This document shows positions 12,201 to 24,492 of a stretch of 64,000 nucleotides of DNA, piece after piece. Both the position numbers and the translations under genes were made by a program. Location of the stretch: the NCBI GenBank assembly GCA_905178155.1, contig CAJINV010000001.1, positions 13,363,713 to 13,427,712 of the forward strand, given 5' to 3'. The first letter of the stretch is position 1, and every line of letters starts with the position of its first letter. Under the pieces are notes generated by a model. The model searched no databases. It was not told the DNA's origin and was given only the letters and a program-made list of their open reading frames with translations. This stretch comes from Amoebophrya sp. A120. Its lineage: Eukaryota; Sar; Dinophyceae; Syndiniales; Amoebophryaceae.

Positions 12201-12706
12201 CGTTCCCATACCATACGCAGCAGAATGAACTAAAGTACCTCGCGGAGCAGCCTCAATGTGTCTTCCCAGTCGTCCGCGCTCTTCGTTATTTTTATGCGCT
12301 TGACCGCGACGCAATCGTAGGTAGCAAGCGATGGGTTTTTCCCTCCCGGAAGGACCTGGGCCCGCGCCACCGTTCCAAAGCCGCCCTCTGCAAGAAACTC
12401 GGGTTTACTCAACATGCCCTGCGGCAGCTCGAAAACCCCGTGTTTCTGCAGGTCGTACTTTTGCATTGGCTGTGGGTTCAGCGTCTTTGGGCACAACACC
12501 CCCGTCTGAACGGCCCGTTTCACAACTTTGCGCAATGCTCCTTCGTCCAAAACATCGGAGAGCTGAGAGGAGGCTGTTTTGTTGATACAGTTTGCCGTTG
12601 GAGAAAGCAAAAACAGTTTCATCGTCTTCAGCAGCTGAAAAACAGTTCCGCAAGGCACGATCCTGGTAGTAAGACCAGGCAAATTCGAAAGAGGCAGCTG
12701 TATCAT
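9272..12706 (-). CDS. Ser/Thr protein kinase with DMG motif
   Basis: Six exons (12239-12706, 12051-12112, 11736-11810, 11287-11580, 10807-11094, 9272-10661) join with matching phases at all five GTA..AG introns to give 858 aa. The kinase domain spans about residues 103-400: glycine loop AEGGFGTV (107-114), VAVK lysine 136, HRDVKREN with catalytic Asp 233, LAPE near 277-280 and VDVFGLGCVL. The metal-binding DFG is DMG (253-255), an uncommon but tolerated change, and the other catalytic residues are present, so activity is expected. A 450-residue tail follows with a short Cys cluster (CTCGREC), long Ser/Thr/Asn/Gln-rich low complexity and a Lys-rich end (KKSKKPKK) that could be a nuclear signal. 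The subfamily is not resolved. Confidence 0.9.
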
Positions 12707-14069
12707 AGCTAAAGGATTTACTTGTTACCTGGTGGCATCGGCTGGGTGCTTTGCGTGTTAGCAGGCACCCCCTGGAGTCGTGCTCCGGCGACCATTTTCT
12801 TAGTTTTGGATGCTATAGCTTTTGACGGGTCAACTTTTGTTTTGATTTCGGTACTTTACAGGTTTATGTCTTCGCGATGCATATTTGAGGCCTCAGGAGG
12901 TCGCCGCAACACAATTTGTCACGCGGCAATGACTGAGGTACAGACGAAGCAGCAACAGGCCGTGCGTATTGGTATTACTAACTTAATTTTGGGGATAAGA
13001 ACAAAAGCAGCTCCTCAACAAACACACTATGATTGATTCATGTGAAAGCACATAATTAATGTAGAATCGATGCCTTGTGGCGACCAGCATTCATCAAAAA
13101 AATCAGTTCACAAACTTGCGTACTCAAGTTCAACTACACGGAAGGCACAAACAAAAGTAGTCCGTCTGTCAACAACTTGTTGCATTAAGTAGTTTGCATT
13201 TTTATCGAGGTTGCGAGTCAGCAGTTTTGAAATAAAGAAGCATCCGCTTCTTCACCTTTGCAGCCACTTTGACAAGAATCGAGACGACAACGAACAGAGG
13301 TTCAAGACGCTTATGGAACTTCCTTTCACGAAAAACACATTTTCCAACCGTTTTGTTTGTCATCTCATCACGAAGAAGTGTATAGAATGCTCCATCTGTC
13401 TACCAACACAGCAGCTGTCGTTGACAATCAGATTTTTTTCTTGCGAAAAAAAATGAACATCAAATCGCTCCTTGTTCTATTGTGGTAAGTACTATGCCAG
13501 ACCTCAGAATGCGGGTGAACATATTTTCTTTGCTCACGGTTTCTTTGTCAATCTGCATGGCGCTTCTTCCATCACGCTTTCACGTGCTCCTTGCAAACCA
13601 ACTTCGAACCAAAGAAACGAACCACGACAACATGCACCACATACTTCATCAAAAAAGGCAAAGCAGGAGCTTGCACGAGAAAAAGCAAGACAGAAGGAAG
13701 AACTTTCCTGGATCAGTCAGAAACTCACACGCTTTGAAGACCACATCTATGCGCTCCACATTAAGGCCAGGTGAAGGGCGAGAGCTGCATCTAATTGACA
13801 CTGTTGTTTCTCGTCTTCTTGATCTTCTTTCGCGCAGACACAAACGCGCTGACTTTCTTTGGGCTTCTCTCCTGATCTTTCAAACGGTTGCGTCAACGCC
13901 TCTGCGCGCGTACAGTAGGTACGCGCTTTCTGTCGCACATCACAATAACAGGCTGGCTCTTGTTCATTTTTGTGCCGCCTCTACTCGCTAGGTTGCGAGG
14001 AACAATAGTTCGGCAATCACTAAATCGTATGCTTCGAGGTACAACCTCTGCACTAGATGTCTATGTCAT
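12707..14069. other. Intergenic, no supported gene
   Basis: 1.36 kb upstream of the kinase start. A 169-codon plus-strand ORF (13482-13991) has no motif, no splice partner and opposes all neighbours, so it is not called. Confidence 0.55.
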
Positions 14070-16685
14070 TTATGGTTTTGGCTTTTTTGGGGGCCTTTGG
14101 AGTATCGTCTCGTCAACCTTCTTCACACTGCGTTCGGCGTCTCTTTTGAAAACAAAGACATCCTCTCCTATGCACGGTCCTGAGCCAGCTTGGTTTGAGA
14201 TACACTCCGCAGTCCGTCGGTCGCGCGTGTCTTCGAGCGCGGCGCGCAGGACAGGAATCGCGCCGATGCGTCCTTCCCGAACGGCAAAAAACCGCGCGAA
14301 ACGAAACATTCCGGAAATAGCGGCGGAGAACATACCGAAGATTCTACCCGACATCAGATACCCTGCAGCTTCTGCGAGCGCCGCACGCGTGAAGCTGGTG
14401 ACGCCTTGCTGTTGACTGTCATCGAGACCGCCGCCCTCCGCTACGAAATGGAGAAGCGCTCCAATCTCTCCGTATCCTGGTTTCACAGCGACCTGCTGCC
14501 AAAAAGTAGCCTGCAAAAAATCCCAGGCGGGAATGCCCAAAGGCTTCCCGTCCGACAGGCTGCACACCGCCCTGGGCTGCATTTCCTGTTTCCTTGTTAT
14601 CGTCCCGTTTTTCGCGGTCGTTTCGGTCGTCACCCGCAGAGCGGGGCTGACGAAGCCCGGACCGGAGCTGAGTTCCATCCAAACGGACCGCCGGTAGTCC
14701 CAGCTCTGAAAGAGCTCGTCCAGAATGTAGCAGGTGTCCAGTGCGTGATCCGGGACGATCTGGTAGCGCCCATTTTTCCCCGTCTGCCCGGCGTTGTACT
14801 CTTTCTTCTCGAAGAGCATGTAGCCGAACCAGGAGTGGAACAGCTGCTCCAGATCGACGTCCGTCGGCCCCCGCGAGACTTTTCGGCCAGGCTCCCCCAG
14901 TAACGGACACACTTGTGCCGCGTGCGAAGTGACCACAACAGTGTGGAGTTTCGCATTGTGGTTTTTCTCAATGTACCGCTGCAGGTACCGCTCCGCACCG
15001 TAGGTCCTCTGGAAGGTTTCGCCAGGGTTACGGAAAAAGGATGTGGAGGAATCTTCGTGGCGTGGGCCCAGCGGGTAATTTTGGAACACCGCGGTCTTGA
15101 TCAGAATGTCCACACGGAAATCGTCCATGCTTTTCACCACGTCGCTAATCTGAAGATTTTTACTTTGGCTTCGATTTTTCTCAACGGGCTATGAAAACCG
15201 GTCACCAGGATCAGTTGTACTGCTACAAAGACAATGAATGAAATGAATTCATTAGCTTTAAACGAGGTAGCTCGGAGCATCAGGTTTTCTGCTACTAAGC
15301 ATGTACTCGCTGGTAATCTTCCTCTGCTCCAAAATCGTAGATAAAGCACTTCAGGCGTGTGAAATCGGGGCGAAGAATTGTGTGGATAATGGAGTCACAC
15401 GCCGTCATCGAAGGCACGCCAAGGTAGAGCATTTTTGCACGCCCCCACTCAGATAACCATTTGGCCGTGTGGTAGCCCACACCGTGCGTTGCGTCAGTGA
15501 CCAAGATATTGCGGCCCTGTAGTTGTTCGATAAATTCTTCTCGAACGATCATGCCGATTCTAAAAATCTTCTTGACATTTTCTGATTTGACAGAGAGGGA
15601 TTCCATAGTGTAACGAAAAACAACATACAACAGTACAACTTACGCCGAATTTCTGGTGCGTTTCATCGTAGGTTTCCAGAAACGCTTCTTCCAACGGCCT
15701 GTCCAGCACGGTTTGGGCAGCAAAGGTGAGCGCGATGGGTACCACTACAGCCGTCCAGTAGAGGAATCCTATGACGAACGAGCCCCGACACGCGATGTTT
15801 TTGACCGTCAGCTTTTTCTCATTGGGCACGAGGTCCTGTGGCCGCAAAAGCAACGCCTTCACGTTGTGCGTTTTGGACATGTAAATTTCCGCTTCGAGTT
15901 CGCCCTTCCACCAACAATAGCTGGAGTAGTAATTCCACATGAAGGACACAACCACGACCGCGACGATAACACCGAGAGTACCCTGTGCCGTTTTGTCGAC
16001 CGCCAGCGCATCGTCCGGGCGACCAACTTGCACGTCCCGATTCCCGAAGTAGTGCTGGACAATGGCCACGTAGTAGTCAGGTCCGCGGAGAAACACAAAA
16101 TACCCGACGGAGGCGAACAGCAACGCGAGGTGCCGGGAGAGCCAAATCAGGTCGAAAAAGCACCGGAAATGACCGTCGCCAACGAGCACGAGGAAAAACG
16201 TGAAAAACAGCGTGAACAGGAAGCCAAGCATGAAATCGCCGAACCCCTACCAAATGCAAAAATGTCTGGGTCTGGAAAAATTCACGTTTGTCATGCTTGT
16301 CTGGCGTGACTCTTAAATCTGTCATGCACGTTCCCAAGAGCTCCGTTTTTCTGTGATGCAGAGGCACAGTTTGTCATGCAGAATAGGCAACACCTAGGAG
16401 CTCAGAAACTTGTCGTGCTGAGCCAGCATTCGTAGCCTCATCATGAGACGCTACCCAGCATCACAAGTTTCCAGACCCAGACATTTTTACTTTTGATAAC
16501 CCCACACGCCAGACGAAATCCGGAGTAGCGTCCAGGACTGCCGCCGCCGCCGGCTGCCTTTTCGCCTGCGCAAGTAGGGAGTCCACCTGCTCTGGTAACG
16601 CGGAGAGCCGCTCGAGCAGCTGCTCCGACAAACCATTCAGGCTCAGCATCGGCGGCGCGCTGTTGGAACCGGTATCCAGTCCCAT
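14070..16685 (-). CDS. Membrane-anchored divergent SDR-like protein
   Basis: Exons 16491-16685, 15644-16246, 15307-15570 and 14070-15149 give 713 aa. The first intron is an introner-like element, and the 73-bp second intron (acceptor near 15571) is the least certain. After a short N-terminal segment come several hydrophobic helices (LGFLFTLFFTFFLVLV, HLALLFASVGYFVF, GVIVAVVVVSFMW, GFLYWTAVVVPIALTF). A Rossmann-like region follows: NILVTDATHGVGYHTAKWL resembles the TGxxxGxG dinucleotide loop, DFGAEEDYQR the Asp of short-chain dehydrogenases, VDILIKTAV the NNAG strand, and HTVVVTSHA the Ser strand. The canonical Gly/Asn residues are changed and a clear YxxxK is not obvious, so enzyme activity is doubtful. 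The role is unknown, perhaps a lipid- or retinol-dehydrogenase relative at the endomembrane. Confidence 0.65.
16248..16498. mobile_element. Introner-like element 1
   Basis: A 251-bp non-coding element. Its ends are inverted repeats (left TACCAAATGCAAAAATGTC, right end the near-complement, ending TTTTGATA). It is flanked by a 5-bp direct duplication ACCCC at 16243-16247 and 16499-16503 (6 bp if the adjoining A is counted). It is almost the whole of intron 1 of the SDR-like gene: on the minus strand the GTAAAAATG donor lies inside one terminal repeat, and the AG acceptor is formed by the last A of the other repeat plus the first G of the duplication. A second copy lies at 33785-34036 in the same orientation and is similar along its whole length. 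It has no coding capacity, so it must move with a transposase supplied in trans. Confidence 0.85.
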
Positions 16686-17078
16686 GCTCCGCGGCACTCG
16701 TGGCTTCCTACGAGCGACGTTGAGGCAATTGCATTTTGACTTTCGTTGATACACCGTCAACACGAGGGTGATTCAAAAGCAAATCTAGAAGTAGAAACAC
16801 ACCAGAATACGCAGCAAAAATCTTGAACGAAATCGCTCTGAAATTACTCTCCGCAAGAAAACGAGTTGCACTTACACTTACTCACGACCGGTAGCACGGT
16901 CAACAAAAGAAAAGCACAATCTATCAAAAGAAAATTTGTCAATATGCGTACAAGCCAGCTCCATCGAACAAAGCAGCGAAAGTAGTGGTGATTTGTAAGT
17001 ATTTGATTCCTTATTTTTCATTTGTTTTTTTTTTCGTGTCGCCAATTAGTTGTGAGTATGACAAGTCAACAGAGTTTT
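16686..17078. other. Intergenic spacer
   Basis: 393 bp between minus-strand genes. No feature recognised. Confidence 0.6.
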
Positions 17079-18855
17079 TCACAGTTCCAAGCTGGCCACT
17101 TGTTCTCTAACATTTTGAACTACGGCAAGGGCGGTTATTTCGTTCCTCAAAAGTTTGCCGAGCCAGTCGTACTTTTTGAAATTCTCCTCTCCTACAGAAG
17201 AAAACTCGATTTCCGCCTCAATGCCTGCGTGTTGCTGTGGCCTACTTCTACCACCCAGCGGCGTAGGCTTGCCGACGTTGTCCCTCTGATAGGCGTACGC
17301 GCACAATCCCACGGTGGCCTGCTCCTGGTGATGACTATTTGCCCCCTCCTCATGCTGCAAACGAAAGCGGAGCGAGACTTCTTTGCGCTCCGGGCCCCGG
17401 ATAGACACGCACACCTGCACGTTGTCGCGAATCAGGACGACGTCGCGGCGCTCCTTTTTGGTCGGCTCGGCGGAGTCCCGTGGCGCGATCACCGCCTCCT
17501 CCACGCTCTGCAGCACCGAGCAGTCGATATCCGGGTCGTATCCCTGTTCTGGTAGGATGGCGAACCGACTACGAATCGCTTCCAGCGGGGCCGGCAGGAT
17601 GGTCTGGTGCGGTGGCAGTTCGTGGTCACCGGGGAGGTGCTGCTGCTGCTCGAGAATAGTACCCGCATCCAGCATCTCCACGTCACCTGTGTTGTGCTCC
17701 ATACCCTGCAGCACGACGGCGCTGCTCTTTCGGCTGCCCGGTTCATTCGAGGGCTGCAGTCCGGGACTAGCGGCGGGACCGCCCTGGTCCGCTGTCTTAC
17801 GCTGCTCCAGGATCTTCCTAATGGAGGCCTGGGCCTTCTCTACCTCCAGCGTTTTCGCTTCGCCCTGCTCCTTCCATTTGGAAAGCTCCTCCGCCGCTTT
17901 GTTGCGGACATCCTGTGGTGGTACGTCATTACGAATTCGTCATTGGTACGTGGTACGTGATAGTGTATCGAATTCGTCATTGCGTCGTTTGTCGTCTAAG
18001 AACATATTTTGTTACCAGGTCAAGATTCTGTAGCGCACTCTTCACAGAGATAGAAACTTTTGTCGAGATAAATGCACTATAAAAAAATGTACCTTCTTTC
18101 CTTTCAACTGCGCCTCGAGTATCGTTCGCTGGTCGTGCTCATAGGCCATGTGGTGGAGCCGGTACAGGGTGGAGTTCGGATCCAGTCCTCGGTCCAGCAA
18201 CTCCTGCCGCTGCGGCCACTCGTCTTCCGGAATCAAATCCACCGGCGTTTCCGGGTCGGGCACCCCGGCGTGAAGGATTTGCTGCATAAACAGACCCTCC
18301 TCATACAAGTCGTTCTCGTGCTGTTTTTATGTTCGATTTTGACGACTTTGCAGAAGAAGTTGCGAGAGTGCATACAGTGTTGATAGATGTTGACCAAATT
18401 CTACATAGACTACAAAATTCGCTCCCTTTCGCTGCATCAAGTGATCAGTTCCTCAAAAAGAAAAACTCAAATTTATTCACAAATCCGAAATAAAACTGTA
18501 CCCTTCTCCTCAATTCGTGCACCGGGTCCTTTGTGGTTAGTTCTGTTTTGATGTCGTCGATTTGTTTTCGCATGAAGGAGTTTGCTTGCCGGAGCCGACT
18601 CAGCTGGAACTGGAGTTCCTCGTACTTGTCGGCAAAAGCCTCTGCCTCATCTTCCAACACGTGCTTCCCGCACAAATCTCGCAGCTCTTTCACCGCGTCC
18701 CGGGCGTGCGCCTGGGCAGAGGCGAACCGGGCGCAGAGCGTTTCCGCGTCCTCGAGCTCCTCGACTTGGAGTCGTTGCTTTAAATCCTGCTCATATTGGT
18801 CGAGCGTCATGGGCATGCCGGCGGCATTGAACTGCCCACCACCGTTGCCCCACAT
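17079..18855 (-). CDS. Coiled-coil protein of unknown function
   Basis: Three exons (18502-18855, 18093-18320, 17079-17912) with two phase-0 GTAC..AG introns of 181 and 180 bp encode 471 aa from the ATG at 18855. Exon 1 is a Gln/Glu/Leu-rich coiled coil (LKQRLQVEELEDAETL, YEELQFQLSRLRQAN). Exon 2 is acidic. Exon 3 opens with another charged helix (AAEELSKWKEQGEAKTLE) and ends in a possible beta-rich stretch (DVVLIRDNVQVCVSIRG, EVSLRFRL). No known domain is recognised. The second intron holds two copies of a 14-bp sequence, CGAATTCGTCATTG. Confidence 0.7.
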
Positions 18856-19859
18856 GGCTTGTTGTATATTGGTGCGTGTGGTGCTGGTGTCGTGCGTGTC
18901 TTACAAAATACGGCGGAGCACAATGTGAAATGGAATCTGTGTCATTCTTACTTTTCTGCGAGCGTGGTACTGCTACGTACTAGTTGTACATCGCTGACGA
19001 GAGGGCTGCTCCTTATTTGTAGGTTGTCCATCGTATAAAAAAAATAGAATGTTGTTGTTTTTGTCGCTGTAAAGGTAAACGAAGAGAGAAGTAAAGGAGA
19101 AGTCTTCCAGTAGTTATTCGGCGTCTTTACACGGGGGTGGAATTTTGTGGAAACCATGTTGATCTTGTCAACCCATGTTGATCTTGCGCACAGGTGGAAA
19201 TGTTATCATGATCTTCTCTGTTCAGAAGCATCTGAGTGCCAAGAGCAGGAGAAGGAGATGGATCCTCGCATATGCATCATGAATATGCAAAATCCATAGA
19301 GTCGGAGCTACGAGCAAAATCAGGATCTTCCGCGTTTTCGCGTTCGTTGGTAGATTCCTCACAACATTCAGTGAACAAACATGAGCGTCAGCAACACCAG
19401 AAATAGTGCGATGGCCTCGGAAGACAAATACTTCGTGTTGAATCTACTTGCTTCTTAACCGTCATTTCTCCGAGTCGGTGAGCTCTCGTGGCAAAAAAAA
19501 ACCGGCGCAGATGAGATAGAGATACCATGTACTTACACCACTGGAAAAAATGCTGTCTTACAAATAGAAACATAATCGTCCGGAAGAAAACGAACTAGAT
19601 GCTGTATATGGGTCGAAATGCAACTCAAGATTGATTGATACTAGTTCGAAGGGCGGGAAACAGGATCGTATGAAAATGCCATAGTACATGAATGAAAAAC
19701 TTCTTCTTATCCCTATGTGTGGTTGGTACAGATACAGATACGAACGAGGTGTGCATGATTTGGCAAGAGTCACGGCGAAGGACGAGCAGGGGAGGCATCA
19801 GCTCGTTCAATCTACCGATCCGGGTGTCGTGCAAAGCAACTCCCGTCAGTGCCAGAGTT
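18856..19859. other. Intergenic, no supported gene
   Basis: 1.0 kb with only short ORFs of AT-rich composition on both strands. Nothing recognised. Confidence 0.55.
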
Positions 19860-20636
19860 TCATGCTTTTGTGTGTCTCCGGCCGGAAGACCGGGCAGAGG
19901 TCGAGTCGCTCCGGGCGCTGATCATTGCAGGTTCTTTGTGCGTCAGTGTTGTAATCGTTTCTCCGTTTTCCATGAGCTCTCGCCCCACGTGTGGTCGCAT
20001 GTCAGTTGGCATGGTGCCCCGACCTGACAGCGCGCGCATCCCGCCCAACTCTGTAAAGCGCACCTGCCGCCACTCCTGCCTGTAGATTTTTTGCGATTAC
20101 TACATCCTTGCAAATGTCGCTACGTGCCGAATTTTCATTTAAGATGAGACAGCAAAAGACGCACATAGATATATCATCGTCGTGGGATTATCCATCATAG
20201 GCTGAAGAAAACTGAATATAGAATACTCGTTCGAGTAGCATCCTCGCTCCTTCTGCACATTTTGCAACTTAGACGCGCGCTCGTAGCGTCGGTTGTGGTG
20301 GTTGATTCGGTCCCCCCGCCCTGCGATGGTGGGCCAGGAGGGCAGGCCGGCCACGCGGATGCAGTTTTGCAACCGCGGCCCGTTGTAGGCGCGCCACCGG
20401 GCCTCGTCGTTGTAGCCGAGGTGGTCCCGGTACTCCGTGCTGACGTGAAAAGCGCGGTACCGCGGAGCGTAGTCCAGTACGCGCATGTCACACCCGTCGA
20501 TCCCGCTGGTCACCGTGCGGAAATCGTGTCTGCACGGGTGCGCCGGGTGATCCCGCATCTCCTGCTTCGTAACCTCCCGACGCAGGTTCAAGTACTGCAC
20601 AGGGCTGTGCCCCGACATGTACGGAAGTTCGGCCAT
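19860..20636 (-). CDS. 209-aa conserved-looking unknown protein
   Basis: Exons 20227-20636 and 19860-20079 join across a 147-bp GTATTC..TACAG intron, and the split Glu codon restores the frame. The protein is compact, Arg/His/Tyr-rich and low in repeats (motifs GHSPVQYLNLRREV, DYAPRYRAFHVSTEYRDH, RPHVGRELMENGETITTL). It has no signal peptide and no membrane helix. The aromatic/Pro-rich, Gly-Arg-rich texture is reminiscent of small microtubule-lining or flagellar proteins, but I cannot name a family. The start is the ATG at 20636. Confidence 0.65.
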
Positions 20637-22429
20637 GTTAACAGGGAAAGATGGGAAGTAGATGAAGAAAGAACAAAAACGCGAATCGACTCGAAACTCT
20701 GTTAGTGTCTGCTAGAAAGATAGTATTGAAAAAAAGTAGGGATAAACTTAATATTTTTGGGTGTTTTTTTTGGGGTTCGTTAGTTTTGGAGGCGACGAAA
20801 CGATTCGCCGTTTTCTCCTTGGCGTGAAGCCACTGTTGTTGGAAATGGAATAGTCATTTGATGTGCAAAGAAATTGTATGCAGTCTTAAAAGCAGCAGAA
20901 ATGATGTCGACAAGACGAGATAAACAACGACGACGAATCACTGGAAATTCACCATGACCGTACTCAATTGAAGCACCGAGACTTCGCCTCACAAAACCGA
21001 CACAACCAAGCGAGAGGTCGGCTATTGACAGACCTAAATGCAAACCGATATGGAAATTTAAATCAAACCGAATTCTCAATACACGCCAAGGCCAGGCCTC
21101 TACCGACTACGATGCGAGAATCACAAGTACCGAAAATGCAAGAACTAATCTATCTGGAACGAAAAGAACCGAGGTTAGAGTACTCACATACCGATGGATT
21201 TTGACAAATTCGGGAACTGTACGCGACAAAGCAAGTGGCACGGTCATTAGCGGCAGCCATCATCAGAGTATCTTTCCGGAACGCAAAAATGCTAGCCCCC
21301 TGCTGCATATTCACAATGAATATGCTGCTGCTGCTACTGCATGGAGCACGACAAGGTATTCTGTTTACCAAGCTCAGGAAATTTTTACTGAAACGGCTGC
21401 AGGTCATGTCATAGCTGGAAATCTCCGCGCGTGGGTCTGAACGAAACAAACAAAGCCCATATGGTAGATACTCATAAACCGCATATATTCCATTTTCTGG
21501 CGCATGTATTTCGCTTGCGTATATCATCACGTAGTTGTTGTATTGCTGTGAACTAGTAACATTTTTGGTTTATTCCGTAATCAAATTACTTTTTTTGGTG
21601 GTGTCACGAGTGCAAGTGCAGGACGAAAAGAAGCAAGTACACGAAAATGTAGGGTGTCACGAAAAAAAGGTGGATCACATACTTCGGAAAGTAAGTTGTA
21701 CATCAAGTAGAAGCGATGGATAACAATCGTCTAGCTACATATTTCAAACTCTCCTCTGCCACATTTATTACCACTAAATTAAAGTACACGTTACTCTGTC
21801 TTTAGCATTTGCTATGCGCAAAACGATGCAAGACCATCGGAGCGCGCGGACGCGACTCTGATAATGTGAGCCGAGTCCTGCGCTTAGACACGCCTTGGGT
21901 GGAAAATCTGTAGTGACAGCTAGACACACTATTGGTTTCATCTGCACAAGCTGTTTGATGGCACATTGTTTTTTCTCTCCCCTCAGTCACACATCCGTAC
22001 CGCTCATTAGACACTGTGGGCGTCGTTTGCAGTACTTGTTCAGGTATAGTTTGTTCTATCTCCGAGATACAACTCAGATCATGTGAGCATCATAAATTGT
22101 GATGGTGGAAAATAGTTCCAGCGAGAAGCACTGCAACTGACGACATGATAGTAATTACTAGTACTGCCCTATCTTACACTAGTTCGGCACACCAAAAGAG
22201 GTGTGCTTTCATGCGTTTTGTCAAGTCAAAAATGTCCGTACCTGTGCTAGCTCAAGATATGTGCTCGGGAAGAAACACAATAAGTAGCTGCATAGATAGG
22301 CATAGAGTGGCGCTTCTTAAAATTTACAAAGTGAGAGTGTAGGATATTCAAGCCGCTGTTCGTTTTTGTGGCGAACTTGTCGTCATTGTTGGCAATGACA
22401 TGATGATGACGATCCATGGCAGTACTGTG
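20637..22429. other. Intergenic, no supported gene
   Basis: The longest gap in the host array (1.8 kb). ORFs up to 126 codons exist on the minus strand (21150-21530) but lack motifs and splice partners. A small hairpin (8-bp stem, 5-nt loop) lies at 21305-21325. Confidence 0.5.
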
Positions 22430-24492
22430 TCAGAATTGCTTTTCGGTAACTCCGGCGCCCATGATTGAAGTTGAGCTCTTGCCCGCGGTGACGGCGCCCA
22501 GCTGCGCATCGATCAGCTCTGAACCGGACCACTTCTGGTGGGTCAGCGTGCTAACCCCCTCCTTGCGCTCGGAGCGCTGGATCTGCGTCACGTATGCCAG
22601 CATCTCGTCCTCCTTGTAGGCGCGGGCGAATCGGGTAATTCCCAGCGCGTCTGAGTGAAACCCGGCCAGGGTGATGAACTGCCAGCAGAAACCCATCTTG
22701 GCCAGGGCGGAAATGTACGTACGCATCTCCTCGTCTGACAACCCAGAGGCGTCCCAGTTGAAGCTCGGACTTTGGTTGTACGCCTGTAGAAATGAAGTTA
22801 AACATGAGGAAAATCCTCATTGAATTTCCATTTGTTGTGATTCTGCTCTCGGTATGCGCAGCAATCCCGAACAAGAATATCAACGACTTGCAATGAAAAT
22901 TGTTCCTATCTATACCAGCATGAGATGCGGGAGGGTGGCAGACACGTCGGCCGCGAAATCCTTTGCCTGCTGCACGCCAGGCTTTGCGGTTTCCATCCAC
23001 ACGATGTCTGCAACTTTTCCGAAGGCCTTCGCGCGCTCGGAGCACATCTTGGTACCGCCCTGGATCTGGTAGTAACCTGGAAAAATTTTGTCCGCAGAAA
23101 TCATTATAGAGCAATGGAAAATCTTCGTTCTCATCCCCTCAATGCGACTAGAAACATAAAATCCCGTCCGTATCATGAGTTCTTGCAAGCCTCCCCGTCA
23201 CAGTACCTTCCACCACCCTCGGCGCCTCCCAATCGAAGAACGGATCCCCCGCCCCGAGTTTCTTTGCCAGCGCTTTCAAGTCCGGGAGCGAGAGCTGGTA
23301 GCACTTGCTGTCCCACTCCTTCACCTTGTTTGCATCCCCAGCGAGTTTTTCGCGGATCAGCGTCGGGTAGGTCTTCGCCTGCGCGCGCTTCATCCAGTCC
23401 TTGTCCGTACCCTTGGCCGTGGCCTCCCGCAAGGACTCCACATTCGACACCGTCGCGCCGAGGATGAAGGGGTGGTCGCGCCCGTCCACGTTGGAGTCCA
23501 GTAATGTCGCGGCGTCCGCGTCCGTGCGGGCGACGATTAGCAGTGGGCACCGCATCACGTCGGCCTGCAGCCGGGCCGCGATTACCCGCTGGCAGTGCTC
23601 CGACACGGGGACAAGTACTTTGCCGCCCATGTGCCCGCACTTTTTCGTGCCCGGCTTCTGGTCCTCGAGGTGGATCCCTGCCGCGCCATTCTCGATGAAC
23701 ATCTTGGTTAGCTTCATGACCGCCGTCAGGCCCCCGTGCCCGGTGTCCGCGTCCGCGATGATGGGCAGCATGTAGTCCACCGCCGGGTTCTTCGCGCGCC
23801 ACTCCGGCGTCTGGCGCATGCGGAACTCGAACTGCTTCCGGTCGTGAAACACCTGTGCCTTGTACAGCTGATCCACTTTGTTCGGCACCGTGTCCATGGG
23901 GTAGTCCGCGAGATCCGGGCCTGGTTCGTTGCTCGTGCTCGCGGTGGAGGAACTCTGCCAGCCGCTTACGTAGACCGAACTGAGCCCGGCCTCCGCCATC
24001 TGCACCACCTGCACCGGGTCCAGCGCCCCAAACGTGTGCGACATCTTGCCCTTCTCCCGGTGGTCGCGCAGCAGCGTGTACAGCTTCGCGGCACTGGTGG
24101 CAGAAGGGTAGTTGGGGAGTTCCTGTCGGGTACCCTGAAACCGGGTCACTTCCGCGGGACCAAACCTGGTTATTAGAAGAGCTGGGATTTCGTATCTTTA
24201 CTTTTAATGGCGACAACTGGGGTGATGCGCTTGTAGTTGCGAACAAAACTACAGAAAAGTTCATGACTAGTATGCATCAATTCCGCGGTCCAATTTCCAT
24301 CACTAACTGTAACTACCCACCAAGTAATGCAAATGTAAGAAAGTAGTACGGTCTTTCCACGTATTGGAAGCGTTTGGATGACATGAAGGCCTCATTCTTC
24401 GCTTTTCGCTGTTCGAAAAAGGCCATCTCCGAGTCGCCCGACTTCCCCGCATTGACATGCGAGGCGATTGTGGCCGCACGGTTTTCTGCCAT
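22430..24492 (-). CDS. ICL: Isocitrate lyase
   Basis: This enzyme cleaves isocitrate to glyoxylate and succinate, the first committed step of the glyoxylate cycle. Four exons (24350-24492, 23207-24165, 22916-23076, 22433-22783 plus stop at 22430-22432) join with matching phases at three GT..AG introns (184, 130 and 132 bp) to give 538 aa. The catalytic motif KKCGH is at about 222-226, with the nucleophilic Cys 224. The metal/substrate segment ADADTGHGG is at about 185-193. [14 protein letters not shown] and the C-terminal KWSGSELID region also match the family. Length agrees with eukaryotic/glyoxysomal enzymes. The C-terminus (EKQF) is not a canonical peroxisomal SKL-type signal, so the location is uncertain. 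The ATG at 24492 begins [12 protein letters not shown] and is the first in-frame Met. Confidence 0.96.

Noticed and set aside
13482-13991. 169-codon plus-strand ORF
   Set aside because: No motif, no splice partner and opposite to all neighbours. An AT-rich intergenic open frame by chance is likely.
21305-21325. Small hairpin GCATATTC / GAATATGC
   Set aside because: An 8-bp stem in AT-rich DNA is expected by chance, and no RNA gene context is seen.
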